This document shows, in pieces, positions 59,843-64,000 of a DNA stretch of 64,000 nucleotides. A program made the translations under genes and the position numbers. The DNA comes from Tipula vernalis (lineage: Eukaryota > Arthropoda > Insecta > Diptera > Tipulidae): the NCBI GenBank assembly GCA_958295665.1, contig OY282560.1, forward strand, positions 41,107,044-41,171,043, in the 5' to 3' direction. The notes under the pieces are model-generated. The model worked only from the letters and a program-made list of their open reading frames with translations. It was not told where the DNA came from and did no database searches. The first letter of the stretch is position 1; each line of letters begins with the position of its first letter.

Positions 59843-61515
59843 TCACAAGATTGAACATACTGCGGGGCCAACAAATTTAGGGACCTTGGCCGTGGAATCG
59901 GTCGTTGTGGTGGAGTGATGTCTCTGGATGCATGTTGTCATTTTTTTCCTGCATTGAAAAAGATATACCAGAGTTATGATTATGCCGGCAGCCATTAATG
60001 TATATGTTAGCACATAATGATGAATATGAAGTCCGAACTGTGGTATATCGACGACCTCCGGTAGTTTCGCTACGTTGATTTCTTGTAGAATGATAGATTT
60101 TTCTAGTTCTGCAATCTCGTTTGTAATGTTGCCGCCCGTTTCAATTGATAGAGATTTTGATGGGGTCTCCATTGGTTGGGATGTTGGCTTTTCAGTGCCA
60201 TAGTGAACTTCGATTGACGCGAGTACCGAAGAGTTGATCCGATGTGATTTTTCTTCAATGGCTGTTAACTGGAATTCATAATGTTTTAAAATACATTTCG
60301 GGTCTAATGTTAGAATTCCTGATTTATTTCAAATCATCGTGTTTACCTCCCGATTGCATATTAGGTGGACGGTTTGGGGTATGCTCACTGCGAAATTCCA
60401 CTGATTGGTACCTATATGAGTCCAGTAGGTTTGTTGGTTTACGTGCTTCAGCATATTAACTTCACATTGTGTCTGTCACTCTTGTGTGGACCGTCAAAAT
60501 CTTGTAAATGTGTCCAAGACCGTTTTTATTCTCCCCCTCAGGAAATTGCATCATTGCTGGAACGTGTTCGTGAATTCGTACGATTTCCTGTTTCACTTGT
60601 TGTGGGGTCAGCAAGGCTGGATGGAAATGGCCACGATGAGAGATGAGGGTGACGTCGATAATGATTCTCTGCTTCTCTGCTACTCGCCTCATGACCAACA
60701 TTATTTAAATCATGAAGGTTGTGGTCTGCACTCTGTTGTAATGATCACTGTCTGCAGATACCTTGTCAATTATTTTGTCTAGACACGCGAACTGTTTGGC
60801 AATAGCACGAAAATTTTTGTCGGTTAATTCATTCTCATCTATGATCGATGTTTGGTTCTTGATGAGTTCTAATAAATATTTTTCGTTGGTTTCTGTATGT
60901 ATCAAATTGTATTCCCAATGTCCCGCTTTCTTAGTGCGTGTTCTTTGTTAGTTGAGGTAAGTAGATTGTTTGTGAGGTAATCTCTTGCACTTGTTATACT
61001 ATTACATCACACATTTTCAACCGGTTATCTGATTGCCATCCCTTTTGGCAGCCCTCATCCAAATATTTGACGTGTTCTAACTATCTGATATCTTCCCAAT
61101 ATCCGGTTAAATTATAATTTATGATGATTTTCCACTGTAACGCGATTAAGTTTACAGTTCCGGAGTTGTGAAAATAAATTCCTGCATTAGATGGCAATGG
61201 CTCTATTGTGGTTGACGATGTGACATGAGCAAAAAGCACTTGCACCATTCCGAGTATCAATAATATCAGATGTAAAGTTGTTTCTTTCTTGAATACTGTT
61301 TTGATGTGGTGTACTCTTTGTTGTTTGACTTCTCTTTTCTCGATGAGGTTGAACACGTAACGGAGTTGTTGGTTGACTGATGCTTGTGTCTTTGTAAGGA
61401 CAATCTTGTTGTCAAATTCTATGGGTTGTGGTGATAATTTGTGAATTGGCCTTTTTACGAGGACCCCTTCCGGGCCTCGATGGGCCCTACTTCCACCAAT
61501 CACCCAGTCAGCCAT
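59843..61515 (-). pseudogene. Envelope-like ORF of BEL/Pao element 3, degenerate
   Basis: The frame at 61515-61081 begins with the tail of the integrase-linked DUF5641 region (VKRPIHKL) and passes into a hydrophobic segment at about residues 77-93 that could act as a signal peptide, followed by an extracellular-type start. Open pieces at 60905-60705 and 60701-60462 follow in other frames. The last piece, 60172-59843, has one membrane-spanning helix at about residues 53-72 with a short Cys/Lys-rich cytoplasmic tail, as expected for a class I glycoprotein C-terminus. The order after integrase and this topology suggest an F-like envelope of insect BEL/Pao elements. The family call is inference from position and topology; many stops make the copy dead. 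Confidence 0.65.
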
Positions 61516-61541
61516 TTTAATGGCACTAGGTCACCTACTTT

Positions 61542-62720
61542 CTAGTTTGGTTGTTCAGATGACCATTTTCTTCTATGTTGAAGTTGATTCAAGTATTCGG
61601 AGTGCCTCGCCGATCGTGATTTGCCGTAAATGGTTGGTTCTGCTATAACATCTTGCGGAATTGCTCGTAATGGTGCACCGATTAAAAAGTGCCCAGGAGT
61701 TAAAAAAGTGATATCTGCAGGATCTGGTGTCATTGGGGCCAGAGGTCTTGAGTTTAAGCAAGCTTGTACTTGTGAGGTGACCGTTGAAAGTTCTTCGAAA
61801 GTCAAGGTTGCTACTCCAATAACCTTTACTATATGTCTTTTTACTGCCTTTACTGCCGCTTCCCAAAGTCCTCCAAAATGGGGTGAGGCTGGAGGTATGA
61901 AATGCCATGTTGTTCCATCGTTTGCCAATAGTTGGGAAATTTCTTTAGAGGATTTACGAAGTAGTGCAGTTAATTCTCGATCAAGAGGGTTTTTTACGCC
62001 CATAAAATTAGATCCGTTCTCGCTATACAGATCACTGCACAATCCTCTACGTGCAGTGAATCTTTTATTAGCTGCGACGAATGCTTCGATGGTTAGATCA
62101 CTAGCTGGTTCGATGTGTATGGCTTCAGTTGTCATGCAAACAACACATTGCTAAATATCCGTTATGTGCTTTGTACCCTCTTCCCCTCGTTGTACGAATC
62201 AGAAATGGTCCCGCATAATCGACTCCCGTTCTCAAAAATGGTCTTCCGGGCGTGATGCGTACTGCTGGTATACACTTTGATATAAAATGTCTTGTAAAAT
62301 TTCGACCATGTATGATCCAGTATATAGTGCGGAGATGTGCCAAAGTTAATTGTGTTCCTCCATGCATCGTTTGTTCATGTGCTTCTTGAATCAGCAGCTT
62401 AGCGATTAGATGGTATTTTGGGATAATAACTGGATGTTTCTCATCGTAGGTCCATGTTGTTGTATTTTGAACTCAACCACCGACTCGTAAAACATCACCA
62501 TGTAGGAATGGAGATAAAGATTTAATCTTACTTGTGTTTGCTATTCCTTTCTGATTTATAAAATTTCGAATTTCGTTTTTGAAATGTTGTCTCTGCGCTA
62601 TTTTGGTCAGACTTTGCGTGGCATGTTTTATTTCTTCTGCCGTGGGAACTTCATAGCTGGTTACAACTTTCGGCAGTTGTTGATAAATCTCGCCACATAC
62701 ACCATAACCCTTCTTATGGT
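61542..62720 (-). pseudogene. Pao 3 integrase
   Basis: The zinc-binding region begins about 62640 (TAEEIKHATQSLTKIAQRQHF). HGGTQLTLAHLRTIYWIIHGRNF and RTGVDYAGPFLIRTTRGRGYKAH (first Asp) follow in 62367-62125. After a shift, MTTEAIHIEPASDLTIEAFVAANKRFTARRG, SENGSNFMGVKN (usual SDN reads SEN, so the second catalytic Asp is replaced by Glu), PPASPHFGGLWEAAVKAVKRH (catalytic Glu), LNSRPLAPMTPDP and LTPGHFLIGAPL (62135-61560) follow. It is the most complete integrase in the window and still has one shift. Confidence 0.88.
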
Positions 62721-63600
62721 TCGCAAGTAAACTTGCTCCGCATAACTCTAGCTTTGGCAATGTTAACTTGGTTGATATTGGAGCTACTCGTGTTTTTCCT
62801 GTTAACAATGTTGCCTTGTTTGAAGTTCTGTTTTAGAAGTATATCACTGCTGCGTAAGCTACTTCGGAAGCATCACATAATCCATGTAATTGGCCTGGGA
62901 GGGTTGAGTTGAAATCGATCCACCTTGGAATCTTTATCTCCTCTAGTTTTGGAAGGGATATATAATACTGTTGACATTTATTTTATATATCTTCTACCAG
63001 GTTTTGATCCCAGCTTACACCAGAGATCCAAATTGCTTGCATTAAGATTTTGGCTTGTATCAGGGTTGGAGATAGCCACCCTAATGGATCAAATAATTTG
63101 GATGACTCAGACAGCATTTTTCGTTTGGTCATTTTCCCAATTTTGTTGTTGAGGTTCGCCTTAACCTCAAATGTATCAGTGCCTGGATTCCAAATCAATC
63201 CTAATGTCTTTACTGCTTCATCGTCAAATGTAATGGGTTCGAATGCTCTCGAGTCTGGATCGACACCTTCTATGAGTTGAGGATGATTAGAAGTCCATTT
63301 TCTCAGATTAAACCCTCCGGTTCGTAGCAAGCTGATCAGTTGATTTTGTGCCTCCTGAGTATCCTCCAGGTTGTTACTTCCAGATAATAAATCACCTACG
63401 TAAAAATCGCTCCTAATTATTTTTGCTGAAATTGGGAAGTTTTTCTCCTCATCGGCCGCTAGCTGTTGCAGTGTCTTTATGGCCAGATATGGAGCAGAAG
63501 CCATCCCAAACGTTACTGTTGTTAGCTGATATGAATTTATCGTTTGGTCGAGGGTGTTCTCCATAATATTTTTTTGGTACTGTGAAATCGAAAATGTTTC
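62721..63600 (-). pseudogene. Pao 3 RT palm and RNase H
   Basis: 63564-62983: INSYQLTTVTFGMASAPYLAIKTLQQLA, then DFYVGDLLSGSNN, where the YVDD motif reads YVGD and so has lost one catalytic Asp. LRTGGFNLRKWTSNH, TLGLIWNPGTDTFEVKAN, KRKMLSESSKLFDPLGWLSPTLIQAKILMQ follow. After a stop come VDRFQLNPPR-like sequence and a decayed HGLCDASEVAYAAVIYF block (about 62900-62830), then TRVAPISTKLTLPKLELCGASLLAN (62800-62725). There the RNase H is cut and joined directly to the pre-integrase linker. Confidence 0.87.
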
Positions 63601-63629
63601 TGTTGGACGTTCTCGACAACGATTATTTT

Positions 63630-64000
63630 AATGTCATAGTTATTTGTGAAACATGGCTTACAAAAATTTCAATTCTGAAGAATACTTTGCATCAGATTAT
63701 GTGGTATATAGAAAAGACAGGCATAATTTTGATACCAGCTTAAAAGGAAGAGGTGTGTTGATCGCCGTCAAGAATTCACTTTCGGTATAAAAATCGTGAT
63801 CACTGTGCCCTGTGAATCAACTTTAGAAGTTTCTATTGAATTTATTGATTTTTTCAAAACTTTAATATTTTCAGTACATGTTTATGAACAACTGATGATC
63901 ATTGGGATTTCAATCTACCAAATATTGTTTGGTTTGATGTTGATCGTGTTCTCACGCCCTCTTGTAACGATCAAAAGGCATTAGCCATCAGCGGTTACTT
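63630..64000 (+). pseudogene. Non-LTR retrotransposon endonuclease fragment (continues outside)
   Basis: The plus strand reads CETWLTKI-like sequence, then SEEYFASDYVVYRKDRHN...LKGRGVLIAVKNSLS (63676-63783), and after shifts IIG-FNLPNI-W (about 63899-63930) and DQKALAISGY at the end. These are the ETWL, YRKDR...GGGVLIAV and GDFN blocks of LINE apurinic-like endonucleases (Jockey/CR1-type). Stops and frame changes are present. It is the only plus-strand retroelement seen in the window. Confidence 0.75.

Larger units (their letters stand above)
59843..63600 (-). mobile_element. BEL/Pao element 3 with envelope-like ORF (5'-truncated)
   Basis: Minus-strand remnant running from mid-RT (63600) through RNase H (partly deleted) and integrase to an envelope-like ORF ending at 59843. 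Gag, protease and the RT fingers are absent: the right side is replaced by a plus-strand LINE fragment near 63610. It belongs to the BEL/Pao lineages that carry a third ORF. All parts have stops or shifts. Confidence 0.88.

Noticed and set aside
63796..63984. 62-codon plus-strand frame at the right edge
   Set aside because: It is a frame-shifted shadow of the LINE endonuclease, whose conserved blocks read in another frame.

Overview
The window looks like heterochromatin of an insect genome. Two long satellite arrays and a pile of decayed, nested transposable elements fill most of it. I found no intact host gene, no tRNA or rRNA gene and nothing prokaryotic. The insect assignment is an inference. 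It rests on the element mix: three BEL/Pao elements (one with an envelope-like third ORF), a Mag-like Ty3/gypsy element, a LOA/Jockey-like LINE with an RNase H domain and a DUF4780-like ORF1, a Helitron, and spliceosomal introns. I cannot name the species.

Layout. 1-12712: tandem satellite of about 172 bp with higher-order duplications. 12713-15582: a G-rich, C-poor strip, then AT-rich sequence without a gene. 15583-30020: BEL/Pao element 1 on the minus strand, split by a Ty3/gypsy element (15654-26672, minus, 4-bp target duplication AGGC). The gypsy integrase is itself split by a CACTA/EnSpm-like DNA transposon (16603-22917) with two plus-strand genes, and a small TA-flanked MITE sits in an intron of the first gene. 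30021-31327: minus-strand Helitron fragment (Rep domain). 31328-36236: LOA/Jockey-like LINE, minus. 36237-37370: unassigned, with a 158-bp hairpin element.

37371-54288: BEL/Pao element 2, minus, interrupted inside its reverse transcriptase by a 12.9-kb element with terminal inverted repeats (39313-52232). The interior of that element is an array of roughly 84 monomers of 147 bp. 54289-59842: AT-rich, no gene seen, one inverted-repeat element. 59843-63600: BEL/Pao element 3, minus, from mid-RT to an envelope-like ORF. 63630-64000: start of a plus-strand LINE endonuclease that leaves the window.

Every coding region is broken by stops, frameshifts, deletions or insertions. The nesting gives a relative age order: Pao 1 is older than gypsy, gypsy is older than the CACTA-like element, and Pao 2 is older than the satellite-bearing element. 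All the retroelements between 15.6 and 63.6 kb, and the Helitron, lie on the minus strand. That would suit a one-strand piRNA source locus, which is a hypothesis only.
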